Shown here piece by piece: positions 25,416-32,920 of a stretch of DNA of 64,000 nt. The position numbers and the translations under genes are program-made. The stretch is from NCBI RefSeq assembly GCF_900188175.1, contig NZ_FZOQ01000005.1, positions 186,001-250,000 on the forward strand, given 5' to 3'. The stretch is from Pontibacter ummariensis. Its GTDB lineage: Bacteria; Bacteroidota; Bacteroidia; Cytophagales; Hymenobacteraceae. The notes beneath the pieces were generated by a model. The model made no database searches. It saw only the letters and a program-made list of their open reading frames with translations, and was not told where the DNA came from. The first letter of the stretch is position 1. Each line of letters opens with the position of its first letter.

Positions 25416-25508
25416 AGTCTGTCGCCGGGTAGGTGTGAGCCGGCCAGCTTAAGTAAGGTTGTTAGGTTATGGTGTTTGCGTGCTAAGCGGAGCCCGGATG
25501 TTCTTTTG

Positions 25509-26348
25509 CTAACGCTTCAGGCGGATACTGTCGGAGGCGAGTTCTATCTTGCCTGCCTTGTATAAACCGCCGATAGCGCGCTTAAAGGTCTTTTTGCTCA
25601 TGCCAAAGGCTTTGTAAATATCCTCCGGGCTGCTGTTGTCTGACAGTGGAAGCCAACCATTACCCTGCTGCAGCACGCGCATGATCTTATCCGAGGCCTC
25701 GTCTGATTCTGCCTTCTGGGTAGTGCCGGGCTTGCGGAGGGTAACGTCAATTTTGTTGTCCGGGCGGATGGTCTTGATGTAGCCTGTCAGCTTGTCCCCC
25801 AGGTGCAGGTCCTGGAACACCTCATTTTTGTACAGGATGCCCATATAGGCATTGTTAATGATTACTTTGATGCCGATCTCGGTAAAACCTGCCACCAAAA
25901 GCTGTACTTCCTCGTTTTCCGTCAGCTGTATTTGGTCGTTCTGCAGGTACTTGCCCAGCTTGGAGGTCGCTACCACCCGGTCGGTAGTTTCGTCCAGGTA
26001 CAGGTACACGCAGTACTTGCGGCCCACCTGCATTTTGTCTTTCTGGTTGTTTAGCGGCACCAACAGGTCCTTCTCCAGCCCCCAGTCCAGAAACGCGCCA
26101 AAAGGGGAGGTGTCCTTGCAGGTAAGGCAGGCAAACTCCCCCACGGTGGCATAGGGCTCCAGGGTAGTGGCAATCATACGGTCTTCGGAGTCACGGTACA
26201 CGAACACGCGCAGGTGGTCTCCTACGCGGGCATCTTTGGGCACGTATTTGCCGGGCAGCAGGATGTCCCCATCTTCGGAGGCAAGGTATACCCCGAAATC
26301 TACTTCCCGCGCTATTTCCAGTTCGTTATAATCACCAAGGTCTACCAT
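25509..26348 (-). CDS. CvfB/YitL-like S1-domain RNA-binding protein
   Basis: Cytoplasmic protein of 279 residues with tandem S1-like RNA-binding domains and a C-terminal winged helix, the architecture of CvfB (conserved virulence factor B) in Firmicutes. S1-type segments include DFGVYLASEDGDILLP, TSPFGAFLDWGLEKDLLVP and IGIKVIINNAYMGILY; the last ~65 residues (SPEDIYKAFGMSKKTFKRAIGGLYKAGKI) are the winged helix. It is likely to act in RNA metabolism or translation. A 93-base gap separates it from the downstream DUF5916 gene. Confidence 0.88.
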   Translation of the reverse strand: MVDLGDYNELEIAREVDFGVYLASEDGDILLPGKYVPKDARVGDHLRVFVYRDSEDRMIATTLEPYATVGEFACLTCKDTSPFGAFLDWGLEKDLLVPLNNQKDKMQVGRKYCVYLYLDETTDRVVATSKLGKYLQNDQIQLTENEEVQLLVAGFTEIGIKVIINNAYMGILYKNEVFQDLHLGDKLTGYIKTIRPDNKIDVTLRKPGTTQKAESDEASDKIMRVLQQGNGWLPLSDNSSPEDIYKAFGMSKKTFKRAIGGLYKAGKIELASDSIRLKR

Positions 26349-26552
26349 ATCGTTGTGCTGTTTGTTGCTGTAAGGTGTGTTCCTTACAAATTTAACAAAA
26401 TACCCCCTCGCTTAAAAGATAAGGGAAGGGATAGATAGTACTTTCCTATATAACTACGGGAAAAACAAAAGAAAGCGCAAGGCACCGTAAAAACCGGAGG
26501 GAGACAAGTGACAGCACACCCACGGCCCTTTTCCCTTCCCTGAAAATGTATA

Positions 26553-28436
26553 CTAGCGGAAATCAGCTACCCCGGGACGGGTAAACTGGAAGTCGCGGAA
26601 GTCGTAGTACGGCCGCGAGGACTCAAACACCCGAAAGCCCCTGAGGTCATCGTTTTGGGGCAGTTTGGGATAATAACTGATGAGGAACTGTATGGTGCTG
26701 AAGGAGAGGAACTCGTTCCGGAAACGGAAGCCAATGCCATAGCCCCGGTAAGGCGCTTCTTTAAACGGCGAACTCTGGTTGCCCGAGGAGAGCCAGGCCA
26801 CATCGGCAAACAGCACCGTGGCCAAGCGAAAGCCCAAAAGCGATAGCGGTGTGTAGAGGTTCGCCTCGTAATTAAGGGTAACACGCCGGGAGCCGCGCAG
26901 CATGTGGGACCGGAAGCCCCGCAAGCCACTTTCGTTGTTGATGGAGAGCAGCTCCTCCGGATAGCGGTTGATGCCTAAAGTGCCGCGCCCCCACACAAAG
27001 TGACGCAGTTTCCAGTTGCCCCATTCGGAGAGCTTCGTGAAGTACAGCGTCTCCAGTCCCAGCACCCCTTGCTCCAGTTGTTCATTCCGAATAAAAGAGC
27101 CGTAGGAGGCACTGGCATACAGGTAGCCAAGGGAGGCGTTGTACTTCGCAAAGGAAAGAGAGGTGCCGAAGTACTTTCTGTCGCGCAGGTCCCCTTTCTC
27201 ATACCCGGCCGTAATAGAGAAGAGCGTACCTGCCGGAACGTCCTCTGTCCGGCCAAAGCCAAAGAGGTAGCGGTCCTTGTAATACTTCCGGATACTGTAG
27301 CCGGCGCTGACCAAGGCTAACCTATTGTCCTGAAAGTTCTCGGTGGGCACCATCCCATAATTGGTATTGATAAAGCGGAGGCCCAGGATAACCCGGCTGC
27401 GGGGCTCATAGCCCAGGTTATAGGTTTTGAACTTGAAGGAGCGGCCCAGCCAAACATCCTGTCGGTTAAAGCTCAACGTGCCGTAGCGGATAAGGGTATC
27501 CTCCGGACTGGACGGCAACAGGAACCGTTCCTCGATCCAGCTGATGCCTACGGCACCGGCATACTTGGTGTTGGTGGAAAAGAAGTCGCGACTCAGGAAA
27601 GCGCTTTTCTCCTTATAATAGTTCTTGTCTACATAGGCCATGTCTGCCGAAACGTATGAGCGGCCTATGTTTTCAATACTATAGTAGCTGGATACCTCCC
27701 AGGGCCTGGGCCTGTTGTGGAGGTTAAAGCGGTAAGAGCCCTCTACCTGGTGCCCTTGCCCCAGGAAGTTCAGCTCGCGCAAGGAAACGCGGCCTTTGCC
27801 CGAGGAGGGAGTGTAAGAGCCGGAGCCTCCCAGGCTAAAGATATCTTTTGTTACCACAAACACATCCACACTGTCTTCAGTCGTGGTGGCTTCATTCACG
27901 ACAATGCGGGCATCCAGTAAGTGCCGGGACTGACGGAGCAGACGCTCCGACTCAATCAGGGCGAGTGGCTCCAACGGTTCCATTTTCCGGAAAAGGAGTT
28001 TGTTGCGGACCTGCCCACGGCCTGTCTTTACGTGTAGGGAGTTGCCCGCTTTCTCCATGAAGCTGTCCGGTACCTTGGACGTGTCGTTAATCGAGTAGCC
28101 GAGGGCATCCAAGGTCAGGATGTCAATACGGCGCACGATCTTGTAGTTATGCTTCTCGTACTCCTGCTGGATCAGCTCGGCATTGAGGCCATAGACTTCC
28201 TCCGCCTTTTCCAGAACCAGCACTGCCTTCAGTAGCTTTCCCATGATGGTTTTGCGCTGCGACATTTCCTTTAGGTTCTCCAGCAGGCGATCATTGAAGT
28301 TCTGTGGGACGGTATCTGTTTGCGTGGAGTCGGCTACAGGACTTACCTGCGCCTGACACACCCCCGCCAGCAACAAGAACATGCCCAACAGGCATATCAG
28401 GAGTGGCAAGCGGAAAATAGGGTGCGAGTTATGCAT
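26553..28436 (-). CDS. BamA/Omp85-like outer-membrane protein
   Basis: Secreted protein of 627 residues with a signal peptide (cleavage near VCQAQ, about 30). The N-terminal half carries a POTRA-like region (RHLLDARIVVNEATTTEDSVDVFVVTKD), and the C-terminal half a 16-strand-type barrel including the surface-antigen features LRGFRSHMLRGSRRVTLNYE and GIGFRFRNEFLSFSTIQFLISY. Such proteins assemble or translocate outer-membrane components. The C-terminus (GVADFR) extends about 40 residues beyond the last clear strand, which is unusual for Omp85 proteins. Alternative: another two-domain Bacteroidota barrel. Confidence 0.78.
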   Translation of the reverse strand: MHNSHPIFRLPLLICLLGMFLLLAGVCQAQVSPVADSTQTDTVPQNFNDRLLENLKEMSQRKTIMGKLLKAVLVLEKAEEVYGLNAELIQQEYEKHNYKIVRRIDILTLDALGYSINDTSKVPDSFMEKAGNSLHVKTGRGQVRNKLLFRKMEPLEPLALIESERLLRQSRHLLDARIVVNEATTTEDSVDVFVVTKDIFSLGGSGSYTPSSGKGRVSLRELNFLGQGHQVEGSYRFNLHNRPRPWEVSSYYSIENIGRSYVSADMAYVDKNYYKEKSAFLSRDFFSTNTKYAGAVGISWIEERFLLPSSPEDTLIRYGTLSFNRQDVWLGRSFKFKTYNLGYEPRSRVILGLRFINTNYGMVPTENFQDNRLALVSAGYSIRKYYKDRYLFGFGRTEDVPAGTLFSITAGYEKGDLRDRKYFGTSLSFAKYNASLGYLYASASYGSFIRNEQLEQGVLGLETLYFTKLSEWGNWKLRHFVWGRGTLGINRYPEELLSINNESGLRGFRSHMLRGSRRVTLNYEANLYTPLSLLGFRLATVLFADVAWLSSGNQSSPFKEAPYRGYGIGFRFRNEFLSFSTIQFLISYYPKLPQNDDLRGFRVFESSRPYYDFRDFQFTRPGVADFR

Positions 28437-28628
28437 AAAAAGATTGGCGGCTCTATGGCTCTCCCATTTAGCCTTCTAATATAACGCTTTCTAAAGCATA
28501 AGCGATATGCGTGCATAAAAAGTGCCATTTAATAAGGGTAAGCAGGAATAAGTGCTTTTTGTGATATGCTAAAACAGTTAGTTAATTTAAGGTGTTGATA
28601 AAGTGTTAATAAGTTTTTGCTAATATAA

Positions 28629-28660
28629 TTGGGTGTAAATAAAAGAGAATGCTACCTTTA
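28629..28660 (+). promoter_or_regulatory. Candidate promoter for the small-ORF cluster
   Basis: TTG (28629-28631), a 21-base spacer and TACCTTTA (28653-28660, one mismatch to TAnnTTTG) would start transcription about 20 bases before the first small ORF. Confidence 0.45.
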
Positions 28661-28685
28661 AGGACTAAAATAAGTAGCAAAGCAA

Positions 28686-28739
28686 ATGAACAGCCCATTC
28701 GTTTTAGAAAAGCTTAGCGTGTTAGCGGGGCTGCGATGA
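28686..28739 (+). CDS. Possible 17-residue leader peptide
   Basis: A 17-codon ATG-started frame (MNSPFVLEKLSVLAGLR) lies just after a promoter-like sequence. Its TGA stop shares bases with the next ATG in an ATGA overlap, the arrangement of translational coupling. No homology is recognised and chance cannot be excluded. Confidence 0.2.
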   Translation: MNSPFVLEKLSVLAGLR

Positions 28740-28888
28740 ACCTGTTCTCTGCTGCTCACGCTTCGCAGGTGCAAGAACAGAACCAGAATTCGTACGCAGA
28801 CAAGACTATGAAATACAACAGAAAACAAGCCCTTGCCTTTAACCAAGCAAACTCGTCTGACAACCGCCATGGCTGCCACCAAGCATAA
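28736..28888 (+). CDS. Possible small protein (50 residues), overlapping neighbours
   Basis: Starts at the ATGA overlap with the preceding 17-codon frame and ends inside the start of the next frame. The predicted product is polar, rich in Gln, Asn and Ser, with no signal peptide or known domain. An internal ATG (MKYNRKQALAF) is an alternative start. Support is positional only. Confidence 0.2.
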   Translation: MNLFSAAHASQVQEQNQNSYADKTMKYNRKQALAFNQANSSDNRHGCHQA

Positions 28889-29081
28889 ACCAAACTCAGT
28901 AAGTCATACTTCCAGTAACATCCAACCTAAGAAAGTTATCATCATGAGACCGAACCAAAAAGTAGCACGCGTATCGCTTTATTGCAAACTGAACATGCTG
29001 GTGCCACAGTTGCGAAGCATGGCCGCGCGGGCACAATCGGAGAACAGCGAAAAGGGCCGTAAGGCCTATAGTGGCAAGTAG
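28869..29081 (+). CDS. Possible small basic protein (70 residues)
   Basis: ATG-started frame overlapping the previous one by 20 bases. The product is basic (KKVIIMRPNQKVARV near 23-37) and ends in SEKGRKAYSGK. The start could instead be an ATG at 28944, giving a 45-residue protein. The later half has G+C-rich third positions like real genes in the window, which makes it the most credible of the three small frames, but no family is recognised. Confidence 0.35.
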   Translation: MAATKHKPNSVSHTSSNIQPKKVIIMRPNQKVARVSLYCKLNMLVPQLRSMAARAQSENSEKGRKAYSGK

Positions 29082-29399
29082 CAGAACAAGCTGCCCGGAT
29101 AGTTGTAACAGTAGGTAAACGAGTTGCCGTTTGCGTTTTTGGTGTGCCAGTAGCATTTTGCAGGTAAAGCAGGAAAAGTTTTTCAGGAAAAGCCTTTCAG
29201 CATACCTGTAACAGCCTTCTCTTCAATAAAATCAGGGTATCCTGCAGCAGGCAGAATAAATTGACCTGTTGCTGTAACCATATCCTGGCAAAATACGTTT
29301 ATAATGATATATATCACTTTAAATGTAATGCAAAAACGGTCCTTGGGGTGAACTGAGCGCTTTTGAGACCGCTGAATGCGTAAACCATAATTTTGCACT
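29082..29399. other. 318-base intergenic region
   Basis: It contains a short direct repeat of CAGGAAAAG (29170-29200) and, at its right end, a promoter whose -7 box sits 4 bases from the next ATG. No other feature was recognised. Confidence 0.4.
29362..29395 (+). promoter_or_regulatory. Promoter giving a probably leaderless transcript
   Basis: TTTG (29362-29365), a 22-base spacer and a perfect TAATTTTG (29388-29395) precede the ATG at 29400 by only 4 bases. Transcription would start at or within a few bases of the initiation codon. Confidence 0.5.
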
Positions 29400-29768
29400 A
29401 TGAATGCACGCGTACGAAAGAAACTGATTCAAGTAGCTCGCGGTAGAGCCCACCTAATGTCCTTCCAAAACTTGATTTATGAGGCTGAGCTTGGCCTTAA
29501 CCTGGACAACCCGCACGAAAAGTCTATGCTGACAGAAGTTATAGACGAGATATCAGAGAGGGAACACACGGCAGGCCGCCCTTTGCTTAGCGCCCTTGTA
29601 CGAATCAAAGGACAAAAAAACCAGGGAGATAACTTTTTCAGGCTGTGTGAGCGCCTGGGTTACGGAAACTGGAAGGAGTTGAAGCGTAACTCCAAGTTTG
29701 TAGAGAGCCAACGAGAAGCCTGCCGGCAGTTCTGGCAGGATAAGAAGAACTTTACATCCTACCTATAA
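29400..29768 (+). CDS. Conserved hypothetical protein, 122 residues
   Basis: A soluble, charged, helical protein with no signal peptide. The segment SEREHTAGRPLLSALVRIKGQKNQGDNFF (about 50-78) in parts, especially GRPLLSALV and GDNFF, resembles a recurring Bacteroidota family of unknown function often seen near defence or accessory genes (from memory, not checked). The start at 29400 is preferred because the residues from VRKKLIQVA onward fit that family; a second ATG at 29457 is possible. The promoter arrangement implies leaderless translation. It stands alone, followed by a terminator. Confidence 0.7.
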   Translation: MNARVRKKLIQVARGRAHLMSFQNLIYEAELGLNLDNPHEKSMLTEVIDEISEREHTAGRPLLSALVRIKGQKNQGDNFFRLCERLGYGNWKELKRNSKFVESQREACRQFWQDKKNFTSYL

Positions 29769-29774
29769 TATAAG

Positions 29775-29824
29775 AGAGAGCGACAGCATTGCATTCCCAC
29801 CCTAAGCTGTCGCTCTCTTTTTTT
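29775..29824. terminator. Terminator shared by convergent genes
   Basis: A perfect 13-bp stem (AGAGAGCGACAGC arm, 29775-29787 with 29806-29818) closes an 18-base loop and is followed by a run of T residues on the plus strand. Confidence 0.8.
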
Positions 29825-30533
29825 ACTTTTTTAGCCCTACGTCCTCGAATTTTCCCTCCGACGAGAGCTTCCCGTTTACATACACTTGATAGACTAGCGG
29901 AAAGATCACGCCCTTCCCTATAGAACTGTACTCCAGCTCGTCCGCAAAGTAGGGATAAGGATCTTGGCTGCCTTCAGTTGCTTTGGAGGAGGTAAGAATC
30001 TGTCCGTTTTCTGCATCCATAAACAGGTCTAATACTAGCTTCGGGTTTTCCGGGTCCGACACGCGCACAATAGCTGCCTGGCGGCCTTTGTAAGTAGTGC
30101 CGTTCACAAATGTGAAGCGGAGCTTCTCGTTGCGCAGCATCGGGATAAAGTTGTAAAAGAACACCCTTTGCAAGGCCTCTTTCTCCTGCTGCGAGAGCGC
30201 CTGCTTGTGCTCATGCTGTATGAGCCAGGCACCGCTCTGGTCTATTTGTTTTAGGACGCTGTCGCCCTCCGATGTTTTTTCGCAGACGGTAAGGTAGTTC
30301 TGACTGAGGTCCAGGGTATAACGGGTTTCGGTACGGATCACCTGATCAGCCTGGTAGGTGGTGCGCCGCAGGGTGTACTGAAATTCTTTTAGCCCTTGCA
30401 GGGCTTTTCTGCCGCCAAAAGCTTTGATCATGTGCTCTCTGGCTTCAGCTCCACGCTGTTCCGCCTTTTTAGGTTGTGCCATTAAGCAGGAACAGCAACA
30501 GGCAGAAAGAAACAGTAAGAAAAGTTTTTTCAT
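29823..30533 (-). CDS. Secreted hypothetical protein, LolA-like fold possible
   Basis: A 236-residue exported protein. The signal peptide is hydrophobic and unusually cysteine-rich (LLFLSACCCSCLMAQ), so cleavage at AQ or lipidation are both possible. The mature part has repeated long strands (FQYTLRRTTYQADQVIRTETRYTL; AAIVRVSDPENPKLVLDLFM) and the phrase DAENGQILTSS, similar to outer-membrane lipoprotein-sorting-like proteins of this phylum that are not true LolA. The gene is monocistronic and convergent with the 122-residue gene. Function is unknown. Confidence 0.72.
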   Translation of the reverse strand: MKKLFLLFLSACCCSCLMAQPKKAEQRGAEAREHMIKAFGGRKALQGLKEFQYTLRRTTYQADQVIRTETRYTLDLSQNYLTVCEKTSEGDSVLKQIDQSGAWLIQHEHKQALSQQEKEALQRVFFYNFIPMLRNEKLRFTFVNGTTYKGRQAAIVRVSDPENPKLVLDLFMDAENGQILTSSKATEGSQDPYPYFADELEYSSIGKGVIFPLVYQVYVNGKLSSEGKFEDVGLKK

Positions 30534-30726
30534 CGTTCAGGGCTAAGGGTAACAATGCAGCAAGATACTCTTTCAGCACAAATTTTTGGCCCTGTAAAAT
30601 CCGCTTTTAAAGCCTGGATTCTCTTTTTTGAGCTTCATGCCAAACCTCCTCCTGAAATTTGGTAAAACTTTTTTATTAGTTTTTGCTATATAGTGAAATA
30701 TGGTTTTATTTATAGACGGGTTTAAA

Positions 30727-30734
30727 TATATTTG
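30727..30734 (+). promoter_or_regulatory. -7 box of the DUF3857 gene pair
   Basis: TATATTTG matches TAnnTTTG exactly, in a very A+T-rich region about 98 bases before the ATG. The rest of the 298-base gap (30534-30831) shows nothing else recognisable. Confidence 0.5.
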
Positions 30735-30831
30735 TGTTGTATCCTTGCTTGTTGTTGTCTAAGCATCTTTCCGAAGAGCTGCACCTTCCCCTGCATATCA
30801 CTTTTTATCTAAATAAATTTACTTGTTATCT

Positions 30832-32814
30832 ATGGAAACAAAGAAACTTACATGCTTTCTGCTTTTGCTCTTCCTGTATGTCTGTGCCGTTTCGGATGCC
30901 CAGGCGCAGGCCGCTAAGTTTGGAAAGGTAGATGAGGCGGAGCTGCAGATGCGTAGGTACGACAAAGACACCAGTGCGGCAGCTGTCGTGCTCTCAGACT
31001 ATGGGTACACCCGGTTCGACTTTACAGGTGGGCTGAAGGTTATTTTTGAACGGCATGTTCGCATTAAGATCTTAAAGAAGTCCGGTTACGACTGGGCCAA
31101 CATGGAGATACCCTTTTACGTGGACGGAGCGGATAAGGAAAAAGTAACGACTATCCGGGGCTACACCTTTAACCTGGAGGGCGGCAAAATAGAGAAAGAC
31201 AAGCTGGACTCTAAGAGCGTGTACGAAGAACAACGCAGCGAGAACTGGCACCTGAAGAAGTTTACGATGCCGAACGTGAAAGAAGGCTCTGTGATTGATG
31301 TGTCTTACGCCATCATGTCGGACTTTGTGTACACCATGCGGGAGTGGGAGTTCCAGACGACCATTCCTACTGTTTGGAGCGAGTACCGGGCGCAGATACC
31401 GCAGTACTTCGACTACAAGTTTTTGATGCAGGGCTATCATTCTCTGTACAAAAACGACAAGCAAAACAATGGGGCACCGAGCCAAATGGTCAACAACGCG
31501 TATGTGTGGGCGATGAAGGATGTGCCTGCCCTCAAGGAGGAGAAGTATATTACCACACTTCGGGACTATCAGTCCAAAATTGAGTTCGAGTTGCAGCGCG
31601 TCTCTTTTCCTGGAGAAATCCCGCGCACGATGACTGGGGACTGGAAAGACGTAACCGGCGACTTATTGATGTCGGACAAGTTCGGAACGCAGCTGAACCG
31701 CAACAATTTCTTTAAAGACGAAATTGCTGCTGTCAAGGCAAAACACCAGGACCCGCACCAGCAGATGCTGGTGATATACGACCTGGTAAAGGACAGGATG
31801 GTGTGGGATGAAAAGTACGGGTACACGGTAAATAATCCTATCCGCAAAGCGTATGACCTGCGGAAAGGCAACGTAGCCGAGATAAACCTTCTGCTGACCT
31901 CCATGTTGCTGGAGGCAGGCCTGGATGCCGCGCCTATGTTACTCAGTACCCGGAACCATGGGCGTGTGAACACTTCTTCGTCCCCGATGGTAACCAAGTT
32001 TAACTATGTGATAGCACATGTCAAGCTGGGCGATAAGGAGTACCTCCTGGATGCGACGGAGCCCTTGCTACCGGCCGGTTTATTGCCCTTACGCTGCCTG
32101 AACGGTCATGGCCGCCTGATAAAGAAAGAGGACCAGCGCTGGGTAGCCCTTACGCCGGACAAGCCTTACTCCAAATTGTTTAATGCGGTCCTGACCATTA
32201 ACAGCCAGGGCGAGATAAAAGGAGAGGCCCGGGAATCTGTTGGTGGTTACAATGCCTTGGCGCTGCGACAAACAATACTTGAGGAGGGGGAGAGCAAGTA
32301 CGTGGAGCGCCTGACAAAAGAGGTAGGCGACTACAAGATGAGCAAGCCGCAGATAAAGAACCTGAAAGATGTCTCTGCTACCCTCGATATTGTGTATGAC
32401 ATAAGTGCCAGCGGCAGTGGGCAGGAAAACAGCATTATTTACCTGAACCCTATGTTTGGGCAGGGAGAGAGCGAAAACCCTTTTAAACTTACCGAGCGGA
32501 TATACCCTGTCGATTTTGGGGCCCCGATTGATGAAACCTACCTTTGCCGCCTGACCATACCTGAGGGCTACGAACTGGAAGAGGCGCCTAAAAGCATAGC
32601 CGTGAACCTGCCGGAAAACGGCGGTCGCTTTATGTACATGGTGCAACAGAACGGGAATGTTATCCAGGTAATGAGCAAAGTGAGCATCAACAAACCGGTT
32701 TTCTATGCGCCGGAATACCCATACCTGAAAGAGTTCTACAACCAGATTATTGCCAAGCACGCGGAGCAACTTGTGCTGAAGCGGACCGCAACCAGCCAGG
32801 TTCTCCAGAAGTAG
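30832..32814 (+). CDS. DUF3857 / transglutaminase-like protein, apparently inactive
   Basis: Exported protein of 660 residues with a signal peptide ending near DAQAQA (about 27), an N-terminal DUF3857 beta domain (about 45-255), a transglutaminase-like core (about 300-410) and a C-terminal DUF2569/3858-like region. The core has lost the catalytic residues: the position of Cys in GDCKAL-type motifs reads GNVAEINLLL (346-355), and the histidine position reads FNYVIAHV; only the Asp in LLDATEP remains. It is therefore probably a structural or binding partner. ATG 30832 is chosen over an upstream TTG. The next gene is its active-looking paralogue. Confidence 0.85.
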   Translation: METKKLTCFLLLLFLYVCAVSDAQAQAAKFGKVDEAELQMRRYDKDTSAAAVVLSDYGYTRFDFTGGLKVIFERHVRIKILKKSGYDWANMEIPFYVDGADKEKVTTIRGYTFNLEGGKIEKDKLDSKSVYEEQRSENWHLKKFTMPNVKEGSVIDVSYAIMSDFVYTMREWEFQTTIPTVWSEYRAQIPQYFDYKFLMQGYHSLYKNDKQNNGAPSQMVNNAYVWAMKDVPALKEEKYITTLRDYQSKIEFELQRVSFPGEIPRTMTGDWKDVTGDLLMSDKFGTQLNRNNFFKDEIAAVKAKHQDPHQQMLVIYDLVKDRMVWDEKYGYTVNNPIRKAYDLRKGNVAEINLLLTSMLLEAGLDAAPMLLSTRNHGRVNTSSSPMVTKFNYVIAHVKLGDKEYLLDATEPLLPAGLLPLRCLNGHGRLIKKEDQRWVALTPDKPYSKLFNAVLTINSQGEIKGEARESVGGYNALALRQTILEEGESKYVERLTKEVGDYKMSKPQIKNLKDVSATLDIVYDISASGSGQENSIIYLNPMFGQGESENPFKLTERIYPVDFGAPIDETYLCRLTIPEGYELEEAPKSIAVNLPENGGRFMYMVQQNGNVIQVMSKVSINKPVFYAPEYPYLKEFYNQIIAKHAEQLVLKRTATSQVLQK

Positions 32815-32829
32815 GCAGCTGCAAAAAGA

Positions 32830-32872
32830 CCTTCAGAAGCAGGGCAAAACAGCAATGGGTTGCTTCTGAAGG
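32830..32872. other. Intercistronic hairpin between the DUF3857 genes
   Basis: A perfect 12-bp stem (CCTTCAGAAGCA, 32830-32841, with 32861-32872) with a run of A residues on its left but only a weak T-tract on its right. On the plus strand it is more likely to be an RNA-stability or attenuation element than a full terminator. Confidence 0.5.
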
Positions 32873-32920
32873 CCTTCATTACCTTCTCGTTTTCGAATAC
32901 ACTTTTTAAAGTATTAAACC

